DNA from: Ruminococcus sp.
GTDB lineage: Bacteria; Bacillota; Clostridia; Oscillospirales; Ruminococcaceae
Assembly (NCBI GenBank): GCA_017519415.1
Contig: JAFWSI010000045.1
Span: forward strand, 124,001-188,000
Reading direction: 5' to 3'
DNA: 64,000 nt
Positions 24,139-33,402 of the stretch are shown one piece after another. The notes beneath the pieces are model-generated. The model saw nothing but the letters and a program-made list of their open reading frames with translations, was not told where the DNA came from and made no database searches. Position numbers and translations under genes: made by a program. How positions within the stretch are numbered: position 1 is the stretch's first letter; the number at the start of each line of letters is the position of its first letter.

Positions 24139-26763
24139 ATGAAACATTATCTTGAATCCGTTGACGCCGTTCTTAAGGAAGTGGAGAGCTCTTCCGCGGG
24201 ACTTACCGCCGAAGAGGCGGAAAAGCGTCTTGAAAAGGTAGGACAGAACAAGCTTGACGAACCGCCTAAGCCCACGCTTCTGGCAAGGTTCATAGAACAG
24301 TTCAAGAATCCGATGATAATCGTTCTCATTGCGGCTGCGGTGATCTCGGCCATTACGGGTATCATCTCCGAGGGCAAGCTTGATGCGGACGTATTCATAA
24401 TCCTGTTCGTGGTGCTTGCAAACGCTGTTCTCGGTGTATATCAGGAAAACAAAGCGGAATCCGCTATCGAGGCATTACAGGCCATGAGTGCCGCACAGAG
24501 CAAGGTATACCGCTCGGGAGAGCTGGTAGTCATACCCAGCTCTGAGCTCGTACCCGGCGACGTGATAGCTCTCGAGGCAGGCGACAATGTCCCTGCGGAC
24601 TGCCGTATAATAGAAGCTGCCGCTCTTAAAGCGGAGGAATCCGCTCTGACAGGAGAGAGCGTTCCCTGCGAAAAGGACAGCGACGTCCTCACGGGTGAGG
24701 AGGTACCTCTCGGCGACAGAAAGAATATGCTCTACATGGGCAGCAGCATCGCCTACGGCCGTGCCGAGGCAGTTGTAGTCGCTACGGGCATGAAGACCGA
24801 AATGGGCAAGATAGCAGGAGCTATCGCAGAGGCTGACGACGATGAGACTCCTTTGCAGAAGAGCCTCGACCAGCTCAGCAAGATACTCTCCGTAGCAGTC
24901 CTTGTCATCTGCGTTATTATACTCGGTATAAACGTATTGCAGATGCTGGTGAAGAACGGTACCATCACTCTTCCCGGCTTTCTTGACTCGTTCATGATAG
25001 CTGTCAGCCTTGCAGTTGCGGCTATCCCCGAGGGACTTGCCGCAGTTGTTACGGTAGTCCTTTCCATAGGCGTTACCAATATGTCAAAGCGCGGAGCTAT
25101 TATCCGCCGCCTTACAGCCGTTGAGGCTCTGGGCTGCGCACAGGTCATCTGCTCCGACAAGACAGGTACCCTCACACAGAACAAGATGACGGTAGTTCAT
25201 GAGAACACCGACAATAAGGAGCTCCTTGCAAAGGCTATGGCGCTCTGCTGCGACGCACAGCTCAATTCCGACGATACCGTTGCAGGCGAGCCTACAGAGG
25301 CTGCTCTGGTAGCTTACGCCCACAAGTGCGGACTTAAAAAATACGAGCTTGAAGCTGCGACTCCGAGAGTTGCAGAGGCTCCCTTCGACTCGCTGAGAAA
25401 GATGATGTCCACGGTGCATAGGACCGACAGCGGCTATATACAGTACACCAAGGGTGCTCCCGACGAGGTGCTGAAAAACTGCACTCATATGTTCAAGGAG
25501 GGCGGCGTCCGCATAATGACCGAGTCTGACAGGCTTGAGATACTCCGCCGCAACAAGGAAATGGCGGATCAGGCGCTGAGAGTTCTCCTTGCGGCTTACC
25601 GCGAGTACGACGAGCTGCCGAAAGACACATCTCCCGAAGGACTTGAGCACGACCTTATCTACATAGGCATGACAGGCATGATAGACCCCGTCCGTCCCGA
25701 GGTAAAGGACGCTATCGGGCTCTGCCGCACAGCGGGAATACGTCCCGTTATGATAACAGGCGACCACAGGGATACAGCAGTGGCTATCGCCAAGGAGCTC
25801 GGCATACTTGAAAAGGGTCAGCAGGCTCTCACCGGCGCTGAGCTCTCAAAGATACCCGACGACGAATTCAACGAGCACGTCGGCGACTACAGCGTATACG
25901 CAAGAGTTCAGCCCGAGCACAAGGTGCGTATAGTAAACGCATGGCGCAAAAAGGGCATGACAACAGCCATGACGGGTGACGGCGTAAACGACGCTCCGTC
26001 CATAAAGAGCGCCGACATAGGCGTCGGCATGGGTATCACGGGTACGGACGTTACAAAGAACGTCGCTGACATGGTGCTCACCGACGACAACTTCGCAACC
26101 ATTGTAGGCGCTGTCGAGGAGGGCAGACGTATCTACGACAATATCCGCAAGGCTATACAGTTCCTGCTCTCCAGCAACCTCAGCGAGGTTCTCTGCATAC
26201 TTGCAGCAACACTGTTCATCGGCGGCGGCAAGAGCATATTCAGCCCGGTGCACCTGCTCTGGATAAACCTTATCTCGGACTGCTTCCCTGCAATAGCTCT
26301 CGGCATGGAGCCTGCTGAGCAGGGTATCATGTCACGTAAGCCAAGAAGCAGCAATTCACACATCTTCTCCGACGGTCTCGGAATTAATCTGTTGTGGCAG
26401 GGCACAGTTATTGCAGCACTTACCTTTGTTTCATATCTTATCGGTTCGCAGACCTCTCCTGCGGCAGGCACAACAATGGCATTCATTACCCTCTGTGTAT
26501 GTGAAATGCTCCACTCATGGAATATGAGAAGCCTCAGAGGCTCTATATTCACAATGAAGAAGCACAACAAGGTGCTTATCGGAGCTATCCTGCTCTCAGC
26601 AATACTGACCGTACCCGTACTCTTTATCCCTGCACTGAGAAATATGTTCTCACTGGTTTCTCTTTCGGGTATGAATTATCTCTGGGCATTCATTGCAGGC
26701 GCCTGCATAGTGCCTGTCGTTGAGATAGTGAAGGCATTTCAGAGAGCTTCTTCAAAGAAGTAA
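24139..26763 (+). CDS. Cation-transporting P-type ATPase, Ca2+ type
   Basis: An 874-residue membrane pump of the P2 (SERCA/PMCA-like) class. The order is: N-terminal cytoplasmic region; helices 1-2; actuator domain with LTGES; helices 3-4 with the ion-site motif AAIPEGL; phosphorylation site D340 in DKTGTLT; nucleotide domain with the KGAPDE segment; the hinge TGDGVNDAPS; and six C-terminal helices with NLISDCFPAIALG. These are marks of Ca2+-exporting ATPases, so calcium efflux is the likely job, although Mn2+ cannot be ruled out. The ATG at 24139 has GGAGGG just upstream; a GTG at 24076 would add an unsupported extension. It forms a single-gene unit. Confidence 0.93.
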   Translation: MKHYLESVDAVLKEVESSSAGLTAEEAEKRLEKVGQNKLDEPPKPTLLARFIEQFKNPMIIVLIAAAVISAITGIISEGKLDADVFIILFVVLANAVLGVYQENKAESAIEALQAMSAAQSKVYRSGELVVIPSSELVPGDVIALEAGDNVPADCRIIEAAALKAEESALTGESVPCEKDSDVLTGEEVPLGDRKNMLYMGSSIAYGRAEAVVVATGMKTEMGKIAGAIAEADDDETPLQKSLDQLSKILSVAVLVICVIILGINVLQMLVKNGTITLPGFLDSFMIAVSLAVAAIPEGLAAVVTVVLSIGVTNMSKRGAIIRRLTAVEALGCAQVICSDKTGTLTQNKMTVVHENTDNKELLAKAMALCCDAQLNSDDTVAGEPTEAALVAYAHKCGLKKYELEAATPRVAEAPFDSLRKMMSTVHRTDSGYIQYTKGAPDEVLKNCTHMFKEGGVRIMTESDRLEILRRNKEMADQALRVLLAAYREYDELPKDTSPEGLEHDLIYIGMTGMIDPVRPEVKDAIGLCRTAGIRPVMITGDHRDTAVAIAKELGILEKGQQALTGAELSKIPDDEFNEHVGDYSVYARVQPEHKVRIVNAWRKKGMTTAMTGDGVNDAPSIKSADIGVGMGITGTDVTKNVADMVLTDDNFATIVGAVEEGRRIYDNIRKAIQFLLSSNLSEVLCILAATLFIGGGKSIFSPVHLLWINLISDCFPAIALGMEPAEQGIMSRKPRSSNSHIFSDGLGINLLWQGTVIAALTFVSYLIGSQTSPAAGTTMAFITLCVCEMLHSWNMRSLRGSIFTMKKHNKVLIGAILLSAILTVPVLFIPALRNMFSLVSLSGMNYLWAFIAGACIVPVVEIVKAFQRASSKK

Positions 26764-26945
26764 ATGATTAGTGATTAGTGCATAGTGATCAGTAATTAGT
26801 AGGGGCGGATATTATCCGCTCGTATATTACGTAATTATGTTAAATGACCTTTTTGTAGGGGCTGGCGTCCCCGACGTCCCATAATTTCAGTAAAACTATC
26901 GGGCTGTCGAGAACGCCAGCCCCCTACATTTTTAATTATGAATTG
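26764..26945. repeat. Dispersed repeats: TTAGTGATTAGT run and GTAGGGG inverted pair
   Basis: A run of GATTAGTGATTAGTGCATAG (26766-26785) is followed by GTAGGGGCGGATA/TATCCGC hairpin bases (about 26799-26820). Then GTAGGGGCTGGCGT (26857-26870) faces its near-complement ACGCCAGCCCCCTAC (26912-26926). Confidence 0.75.
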
Positions 26946-26969
26946 TGCATTAGCCAAAGAGGTGTTACC

Positions 26970-27467
26970 ATGAGATTAAGACCATACATACCGAGCCACG
27001 ATTTCGACGCAATAAAAAACTGGGTAACAGACGAAAGAACAAATGCAATGTGGAGCGCGAATCATGCTCCCTATCCTCTTGAAAAGACCGCTTTTGACCG
27101 GTTCCTTGCGGATATGTACGAAAAGCACGGGGACTGCCCTTTCGTTGCCGCAACAGACGACGGAACGGTTGTGGGCTTTATATGCTGCGGCGTGAATAAT
27201 GAAACCAACGAAGCTATGCTGGCATTCGTTATCATTGACCCCGAACAGCGCGGTAAGGACTTCGGAAAGGAAATGATAAAGCTTGCCGCAAAGTACTGCT
27301 TCGAGATACTGAAAGCGGACGCGGTACAGCTCAACGTGTTCAGCGTAAACGAAAGAGCACGTAAATGCTACGAAAGTGCAGGCTTCACCGAAAGGCGTAT
27401 AACTCCCGATGCATTTGCCTTCAAGGACGAAAAATGGGACAGATGCAATATGGTATTCAAAAAATAA
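26970..27467 (+). CDS. GNAT-family N-acetyltransferase
   Basis: A 165-residue acetyltransferase of the GNAT (RimJ/RimL-like) type, which moves an acetyl group from acetyl-CoA to an amine. The acetyl-CoA-binding signature is visible as VIIDPEQRGKDFGKEMIKLA (about residues 87-106), and the later NERARKCYESAGF matches the conserved fourth-strand region. The substrate is unknown. The ATG at 26970 was chosen for its AGAGGTG site; it begins right after a dispersed repeat region and ends before a perfect hairpin terminator, so it is a single gene. Confidence 0.9.
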   Translation: MRLRPYIPSHDFDAIKNWVTDERTNAMWSANHAPYPLEKTAFDRFLADMYEKHGDCPFVAATDDGTVVGFICCGVNNETNEAMLAFVIIDPEQRGKDFGKEMIKLAAKYCFEILKADAVQLNVFSVNERARKCYESAGFTERRITPDAFAFKDEKWDRCNMVFKK

Positions 27468-27481
27468 AGGCCTAATAACGA

Positions 27482-27515
27482 AAAAGCCATAGTATTCTGA
27501 AATACTATGGCTTTT
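27482..27515. terminator. Bidirectional terminator
   Basis: AAAAGCCATAGTATT (27482-27496) pairs perfectly with 27501-27515 around CTGA, giving a T run on each strand between convergent genes. Confidence 0.85.
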
Positions 27516-27545
27516 AATATTCACTAAGCACTAAAAACTATTCAC

Positions 27546-30260
27546 TTACTTGGTGCCGTCAACGATATAGATGAACTTAACGCTGCCGTTCATATCCTCT
27601 GATATGCCCGAATAGCTGTTATACTCACAGGAAGCCTCCCTCAGCGCCCTGAGATTGTCCAGCAGCCCGGGAAGACTTTCGTTCACGGCTCCAGTAATTA
27701 CGGATATGCCATCGTCGCTGAACCTTATCATTCCCTCGTCAAGCTCTCTTGCACCGCTTTCCAGCTTCTTCACGCCCTCCGCAAGGGTGCTGCCGCCGCT
27801 TTTCAGTGTGCCGATACCGCTGTAAAGCTCCGCAGAGCCGCCCGAGAGCCTGCCCGCACCGCTGCTGAGCTGCTCTACAGACTCGTAAAGGATCCTTGCG
27901 CCGCCGCTGAGCTGTGTGCTTCCCCCGTAAAGCTTTGCAAGGCCGCCGTCAAGCTCTGCCGCACCCGTACCAAGCTGACCGAGGCCACCTTTAAGAGTAA
28001 GAGAACCCTGTGACAGCTGAGCAATACCGCTGTCCAGTGCGGAAGCGCCGTCGTACAGCTTGCCGATACCGCCGCTGAGATCTGCCGCTCCCGCGGAAAG
28101 TCTGCCGAGGCCCTTGTTGAGCTCGGTATTGCCGCCGCTGAGCTGTTCAATTCCATTTATAAGGGATTCAAGACCTGTTATAAGACTGCCGCTGCCCCCT
28201 GCAAGAGCGCCGATGCCGCTGTCCAGCGAAGCCGCTCCGCTGCTGAGACCGTCTGCACCCTCCGCAAGCTTTGCCGCAGAGCCCGAAAGCCTGTCTGCTC
28301 CCGCAGCAAGAGCCTTTCCGCCGCCGTCAAGAGTTTCCATTCCCTTGCTGAGAGCTGCCGCACCGTTCTGTGCCGTTTCAAGACCGTTGCTGAGCTGACC
28401 GAGACCGCCGTTGAGCTGCAGGGCTCCCTCTTTGAGGGAAGCCGCACCTGTACTGAGAGCGCCTCCCTCTTTCAAAGCCGCTGCGATCTGCTTCTGGCCC
28501 TCTGTGGTCTGCTTCAGAGCACCTATGGCAGCAGCAAGCTCCTGTGAGGGAGACTGCTGATACAATGCCTGCAAGGCTGCAAGAGCCTGCTCGTTGGCAG
28601 CTATGGTCGTATCAAGTGAAGCCCCTGCCTGTGCGATACCGTCGCCGAGCTGTGCAGCCCCCTCGCTGAGAGCTCCTGCGCCCGCAGTAAGCTGCTCTGC
28701 CCCTGCCTTTGCGCCTGCAATACCCTCTGAAAGGCTGTCCGCGCCGTCTCTTGCTCCGCTTATGCCTGCCGAGAGCTGTCCCGCAGACCCGCTGAGCTGT
28801 GATGCTCCAGTGCTGAGAGCTGCCGCGCCGTCAGAAAGCTGAGCGGAGCCGTCCTTTACCTTTGCGCTGCCCTCTGTAAGAGCGCCCATACCTCCGGAAA
28901 GAGTATCCATGCCTGCTCTGAGAGCTGCCGCACCCTCGTCTGCCTGCCTGAAGCCCTCCGTCATAGTGTCTGAGCCCGCCTTTGCGTCCCTCAGGCCGCT
29001 GCTGAGAGCTGCCGCTCCCTCGGAGACCTGTCCGAAGCCGCCGGTAAGTGCCGAAGAGCCCTCCTTTGCGCTGCCAAGCCCGTCAGCCAGCTGTGAAGCG
29101 CCGCCGCTGACCTGAGCTATGCCGTCCCTCAGTTTAGCCGAGCCCTCCTTTGCACTGCCAAGACCTGCCTCAAAGGTACCTGCGGAATCCGAAAGGGTCT
29201 TTGCTCCCCCTGCCAGCTTCTTGGCTCCGCCGTCCAGCTCTGCCGCACCGTTTTTCAGCTCCGACGAGCCCGCAAGGAGCTTGTCGATACCGCCTGTGAG
29301 TTCTCCTGTGCCGCCGCTGAGCTTCTTCACACCTTCATACAATGCTGCTGTACCGTCGGTAAGCTTTCTTGCTCCGTCGCTCAGCTCTCCGATCTTTGCC
29401 TTGAGCTCCGTGAGATCGGCCTTTTCGTCAATATCCAGCTGTGAGAATATCTCGTTGGATACCACTGTAACAGAATCGCTCATCTCAAAGTCCTTTACGT
29501 CTGCCGAGAGCTCGAAGCTGTCGGGAATATCCGCTTCAAGCCCCTCTATACCGCTGAGGTCGAGACTCTCGCCGAGTCCCGGAAAGGCAATGCCCACAAC
29601 TATGAGCTTTTCTCCGTCGGAAATGACACGTCCGTTTGTCACCTCCACATTGAGGTATTTGTCCGTGCTGAGGACAGCCGCGCTTGCAGCCATGAAAGGA
29701 ACATAAATATCCCTGCTCCTGCCGTTTATGAGCTTTGTGACCTTCTGCCTGTTCTTATATGTCCAGCGGATAACAAGATGGCCGCTTTTTCCCTTAATGC
29801 TTTCGGGCTGCACCTTTACGCCGTCAAGGAAGTATTCCATGGTGACGTCCACGGGCAGCTCCTTGTCAGAGCTTCCCTTGTAGTATATATCGCTGCCGTC
29901 CGCGTCCCAGCGGAGCTTTTTGCCGTCCGCCTCGAACAGTTCGTCGCCCTTTACGTTGACTATGTTGCTGAGCTCGGAAATATCGGAAATGCTGGTGAGT
30001 GCGGGAGCATTCTTCAGCCAGTCGCTGACGACTACCTTCTTTACCGAGGAATCGTTATTGCAAAGAACGTACACTGTCTCGTCCTTATAGGCTGCCTCTC
30101 CGTTGGAAGTCCTTTCGCTTTTCCTTTCACTGTCCGCAGAAGCGTCCCCGACAGCGTTCTCCTGCTGTCTGCCGTTCTTTGCATATGCTATGGAGCCTGT
30201 TGCTCCTGCCGAGACCGCAACTGCCATTACAGCTGCCATTATTCTGCCTGCCTTTTTCAT
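27546..30260 (-). CDS. Exported heptad-repeat protein partnering an MMPL transporter
   Basis: A 904-residue secreted protein. A signal peptide (1-27, ending SIAYAK) is followed by a globular region up to about residue 290. From there to about 850 the protein consists of dozens of seven-residue units of the form L-x-x-G-x-x-x (for example KLSGGTGELTGGIDKLLAG), which predict a very long helical or coiled-coil rod. A short segment around 560-600 (DTTIAANEQALAALQALYQQ) interrupts the pattern. Proteins like this sit beside MMPL/RND exporters in Firmicutes and Actinobacteria and may act as an extracellular extension. Here the exporter gene ends 15 bp upstream on the same strand. Confidence 0.88.
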   Translation of the reverse strand: MKKAGRIMAAVMAVAVSAGATGSIAYAKNGRQQENAVGDASADSERKSERTSNGEAAYKDETVYVLCNNDSSVKKVVVSDWLKNAPALTSISDISELSNIVNVKGDELFEADGKKLRWDADGSDIYYKGSSDKELPVDVTMEYFLDGVKVQPESIKGKSGHLVIRWTYKNRQKVTKLINGRSRDIYVPFMAASAAVLSTDKYLNVEVTNGRVISDGEKLIVVGIAFPGLGESLDLSGIEGLEADIPDSFELSADVKDFEMSDSVTVVSNEIFSQLDIDEKADLTELKAKIGELSDGARKLTDGTAALYEGVKKLSGGTGELTGGIDKLLAGSSELKNGAAELDGGAKKLAGGAKTLSDSAGTFEAGLGSAKEGSAKLRDGIAQVSGGASQLADGLGSAKEGSSALTGGFGQVSEGAAALSSGLRDAKAGSDTMTEGFRQADEGAAALRAGMDTLSGGMGALTEGSAKVKDGSAQLSDGAAALSTGASQLSGSAGQLSAGISGARDGADSLSEGIAGAKAGAEQLTAGAGALSEGAAQLGDGIAQAGASLDTTIAANEQALAALQALYQQSPSQELAAAIGALKQTTEGQKQIAAALKEGGALSTGAASLKEGALQLNGGLGQLSNGLETAQNGAAALSKGMETLDGGGKALAAGADRLSGSAAKLAEGADGLSSGAASLDSGIGALAGGSGSLITGLESLINGIEQLSGGNTELNKGLGRLSAGAADLSGGIGKLYDGASALDSGIAQLSQGSLTLKGGLGQLGTGAAELDGGLAKLYGGSTQLSGGARILYESVEQLSSGAGRLSGGSAELYSGIGTLKSGGSTLAEGVKKLESGARELDEGMIRFSDDGISVITGAVNESLPGLLDNLRALREASCEYNSYSGISEDMNGSVKFIYIVDGTK

Positions 30261-30275
30261 ATCTATCTCTCCTTT

Positions 30276-32384
30276 TCAAGCTGTTCTGAAAATACGGCGG
30301 TGTTTTCCGCCCCTGTGATCCTTGGGAAGAAATCCCGCGCTGGTCCTGCATATCACCTTGTCGAATACCATGAACATTGATGGCAGAACGGTGATGACTA
30401 CCGCCATGGATATGAGAGCGCCCCTTGCAAGGAGCATACAGAGCTCCGAGATAAGACCTATATCCGAATACAGCGCAACTCCTACGGTAGCGGCGAAGAA
30501 GCCGAGCGCCGAGGTAATTACCGACTTGACGGAAGTGCCGAGAGCTATCCCCACGGCCTCCTTTTTATCCCTGCCGCCGCTGCGCTCCGCACGGTATCTG
30601 GTGGTCATAAGTATAGCATAATCCACAGTTGCTCCGAGCTGTATTGTGCCTATTACTATAGGAGCTATGAAGGACAGCCTCGAGTCCGTATAGAAGGCTG
30701 TGCCAAGATTTATCATTATCGCCAGCTCTATCACCGATACAAGTATCACAGGCAGGGATACCGACCTGAAGGTAAAGGCGATTATAAGGAATATAGCCGC
30801 TATGGAAAGGAAATTGACTATTCTGAAGTCCCTGTCGGTTATGCTTATCAGGTCCTTTGTGGCGGGAGCCTCTCCGATGAGCATACTGTCCTCATCGTAC
30901 CTTGCGGCAATCTCATTCAGCTTAGTTATCTGTGCGTTGACCTCGTCGGAGGCTACCTCGTACTCCGAGCCTATCAGCATTATCTGTCTGTCCTCGCTTT
31001 TGAGCCTGCTTTTAAGCTCCTCGGGTATCACTTCCTCGGGTATCGCGGATCCCACAAGAGAATTGAAGCCTATGGCATACTTTACTCCGTCGACCTTTTT
31101 CATCTCGCCGAGCATTTTGTCGGCGTCCTTTGCGCTCATGTCCGAATCCGCCATAAGGATATGGGTGCTGTTCATATCGTACTCCTCGGCAAGCTTTGTA
31201 TTTGCTGTGACGCTTGCAAGATCCTTGGGGAGGGTGCTGTCCAGCTTATAGTAAACCCCGTAATGACTGCTGCCGTAGACTGCGGGGATAAGTATCATCA
31301 CCGCAGCCGTCAGGAACACCCATGAATGCTTCACTATAAAAGAGGAGGTGCGCCTGAACGAGGGAAGGAAGTCCCTGTGCGAGGTCGCCGCTATAGCCTT
31401 GTCAAATATGAGTATCATTGAGGGAAGCACCGTTACACAGGCGATAACTCCGCAGACTACGCCCTTTGCCATTACTATTCCAAGATCAAGTCCGAGGGTA
31501 AAGGTCATGAAGCACATCGCAAGGAAGCCCGCCACTGTTGTGAAGGAGCTGCCCACTACCGAGGTTATGGTCGCCGCTATGGCATGAGCCATAGCCTCCT
31601 CCCTGCTGTCCGGGAAGTATTTCTGCTGCTCCTTATAGCTGTGCCACAGGAATATGGAGTAATCCATGGTAACTCCCAGCTGGAGCACCATTGCAAGAGC
31701 CTGTGTTATAAATGAGATCTCGCCGAGAAATACGTTCGTACCTAAGTTCCATACCACCGCAAAGCCTATGCTGAGCATGAAGAACAGCGGTATCAGGAAG
31801 GAATCCATGGTCAGCGTCAGCACTATGCCTGTGAGTATCACGGCAATGACCGCATATATCAGCGTTTCTCTCTGTGTGAGCTCCTTCATGTCGAGGGTTA
31901 TGGCAGACATTCCGCTGATGAAGCACTGCTCCGAGGTGATCCTTCTCATCTGTGCCACCGCGTCGAGAGTGGCGTCCGCCGAGGTAGTGTCATCAAAGAA
32001 CACCGCCATCATGGTATTGCCGTCCTTGCTGAAGAAGTCATGTATATCCGTCGGGAGCACCTCTGCGGGGATACTGCACCCCGTCAGGGACTGATAGCAC
32101 AGCACATCGGCAACGTGGTCTATCCCGGAGATCCTGTCGGCAGTCTCTGCCACCTCCCTGTCGCTCATGCCCTCCACCATTACCAGTGAAAAGCCGCCCT
32201 GCCCGAACTCCTCCTTGAGTATGTCCTGCCCCTTCATGGTATTTATATCCTTGGGCAGATACGAGAGTATATCGTAATTGACCCTGGTATTGACATAGCC
32301 GAAGGCAGCGGGTATGAGAAGAAGTATCCCGATGATAAGTATCAGAACCCTGTGACTGGCTGTCCATTCTCCGAATTTAAGCAT
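30276..32384 (-). CDS. MMPL/RND-family exporter
   Basis: A 702-residue membrane protein with twelve predicted helices and two large outer loops, built as a tandem duplication. Each half carries the repeated segments of the family (AMVLQLGVTMDYSIFLWHSY and GTIQLGATVDYAILMTTRYR, with aspartates inside the membrane expected to carry protons). MMPL proteins export lipids, drugs or other hydrophobic molecules. It is first in an operon with the heptad-repeat protein and is transcribed from a promoter overlapped by a TGAC-N5-GTCA operator, so the divergent TetR-family gene is very likely its repressor. The substrate is unknown. Confidence 0.92.
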   Translation of the reverse strand: MLKFGEWTASHRVLILIIGILLLIPAAFGYVNTRVNYDILSYLPKDINTMKGQDILKEEFGQGGFSLVMVEGMSDREVAETADRISGIDHVADVLCYQSLTGCSIPAEVLPTDIHDFFSKDGNTMMAVFFDDTTSADATLDAVAQMRRITSEQCFISGMSAITLDMKELTQRETLIYAVIAVILTGIVLTLTMDSFLIPLFFMLSIGFAVVWNLGTNVFLGEISFITQALAMVLQLGVTMDYSIFLWHSYKEQQKYFPDSREEAMAHAIAATITSVVGSSFTTVAGFLAMCFMTFTLGLDLGIVMAKGVVCGVIACVTVLPSMILIFDKAIAATSHRDFLPSFRRTSSFIVKHSWVFLTAAVMILIPAVYGSSHYGVYYKLDSTLPKDLASVTANTKLAEEYDMNSTHILMADSDMSAKDADKMLGEMKKVDGVKYAIGFNSLVGSAIPEEVIPEELKSRLKSEDRQIMLIGSEYEVASDEVNAQITKLNEIAARYDEDSMLIGEAPATKDLISITDRDFRIVNFLSIAAIFLIIAFTFRSVSLPVILVSVIELAIMINLGTAFYTDSRLSFIAPIVIGTIQLGATVDYAILMTTRYRAERSGGRDKKEAVGIALGTSVKSVITSALGFFAATVGVALYSDIGLISELCMLLARGALISMAVVITVLPSMFMVFDKVICRTSAGFLPKDHRGGKHRRIFRTA

Positions 32385-32425
32385 ATTACCTGTCCTTTCC
32401 TGTAAGATGATTCCTGTTATTACAT

Positions 32426-32454
32426 AGTATATTGCAAAAATGACCGTTAGTCAA
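32426..32454 (-). promoter_or_regulatory. Promoter of the MMPL operon
   Basis: Minus strand TTGACT (32449-32454), 17-bp spacer, TATACT (32426-32431). The -35 box lies inside an operator palindrome. Confidence 0.8.
32441..32453. promoter_or_regulatory. TetR-type operator 1
   Basis: TGACCGTTAGTCA, of the form TGAC-N5-GTCA, overlapping the -35 box of the MMPL promoter. Confidence 0.8.
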
Positions 32455-32473
32455 CTATAAAGCGGGATAAAAA

Positions 32474-32486
32474 TGACTTTTAGTCA
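32474..32486. promoter_or_regulatory. TetR-type operator 2
   Basis: TGACTTTTAGTCA, same TGAC-N5-GTCA form, 33 bp from operator 1 (about three helical turns). Confidence 0.75.
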
Positions 32487-32527
32487 TAATTTTGTAGACT
32501 TGCACAATTCCGCTCTGCAAAAAATGA

Positions 32528-32540
32528 TGACCGTTGGTCA
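32528..32540. promoter_or_regulatory. TetR-type operator 3
   Basis: TGACCGTTGGTCA, same form, ending 11 bp before the -35 box of the tetR promoter. Confidence 0.78.
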
Positions 32541-32551
32541 TTTTTATTCAC

Positions 32552-32580
32552 TTGACAGCCCTGTTTTTTCGGACTATAAT
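32552..32580 (+). promoter_or_regulatory. Promoter of the TetR-family gene
   Basis: TTGACA (32552-32557), 17-bp spacer, TATAAT (32575-32580). The leader is about 160 nt because a dispersed repeat lies in it. Confidence 0.85.
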
Positions 32581-32588
32581 TATTATGA

Positions 32589-32697
32589 AACCTTTGGCCC
32601 TTAGCCTTTAGCTGTCAGGAAAGCAGCTTTGCAGCATTTGAGGGTGCGCACATTGCGCCCTTACAATAGGCTAATTGCTAATGGCTAACGGCTCAAA
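32589..32697. repeat. Dispersed repeat in the leader of the TetR-family gene
   Basis: GGCCCTTAGCCTTTAGC (32596-32612) faces GCTAATTGCTAATGGCTAAC (32672-32691). A TGCGCACATTGCGCCC hairpin lies inside. The unit resembles those near 2374 and 55817. Confidence 0.65.
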
Positions 32698-32746
32698 TCA
32701 TGATTTTGCTCCGCAAAACTATTATTTACAGGAAAGGTGTGTATAA

Positions 32747-33358
32747 ATGGGCAAGGTCGATATAAACAAAAAACTCAAGGAAAACTCTCTTCTGAAAACT
32801 GCTTTTGAATTCTTCACCACCAAGGGCTTCAGCAAGACCTCCATAACCGACATCGTCGAAAAGGCGGGCGTTGCCAAGGGTACGTTCTATCTTTATTTCA
32901 AGGACAAGTACGATATACGGAACAAGCTCGTGTCCCACAAGTCCAGTCAGCTTTTCAGGAACGCCGTCAGCGAGCTGGGCGACAGGCTCGATGCTCTTCC
33001 CTTCGAGGAAAAGATAATAAGCATAGTCGATAATATAGTCAATCAGCTCAACGAGAACCAGTCCCTGCTCACCTTTATTTCCAAGAATCTGAGCTGGGGC
33101 ATATTCAAGAACGCCATAACCTCTCCCGTATCCGAGGACGACGTGGACTTTTCGTCGGTATATCAGAAAATGCTGGCGGACGCTCCCTGCGTGTTCCGCG
33201 ATCCCGAGATCATGCTCTTTATGATAATCGAGCTGGTGAGCTCCACCTGCTATTCAGCAATACTCTACAGCGAACCCTGCTCCCTCGAAAAGCTCAAGCC
33301 TTACCTCTACGACTCCATAAAGCTTATAATCTCACAGCATGAAGGCAAAAAGAAATAA
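32747..33358 (+). CDS. TetR-family transcriptional regulator
   Basis: A 203-residue regulator. Residues 12-60 form the TetR helix-turn-helix (FFTTKGFSKTSITDIVEKAGVAKGTFYLYFKDK). The C-terminal 140 residues form the usual all-helical ligand domain, here without a recognisable ligand signature. Three TGAC-N5-GTCA palindromes lie between this gene and the divergent MMPL operon, one on the exporter promoter and one beside its own promoter, so it probably represses both until its ligand, perhaps the exported compound, is bound. Confidence 0.93.
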   Translation: MGKVDINKKLKENSLLKTAFEFFTTKGFSKTSITDIVEKAGVAKGTFYLYFKDKYDIRNKLVSHKSSQLFRNAVSELGDRLDALPFEEKIISIVDNIVNQLNENQSLLTFISKNLSWGIFKNAITSPVSEDDVDFSSVYQKMLADAPCVFRDPEIMLFMIIELVSSTCYSAILYSEPCSLEKLKPYLYDSIKLIISQHEGKKK

Positions 33359-33362
33359 AAAC

Positions 33363-33393
33363 AGCCCTGAAACGGTAAGACCGCTTCAGGGCT
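33363..33393. terminator. Terminator shared by tetR and MATE genes
   Basis: AGCCCTGAA (33363-33371) pairs with TTCAGGGCT (33385-33393), with further CGG/CCG pairing inside, between convergent genes. Confidence 0.75.
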
Positions 33394-33402
33394 TTGCTTA
33401 TA

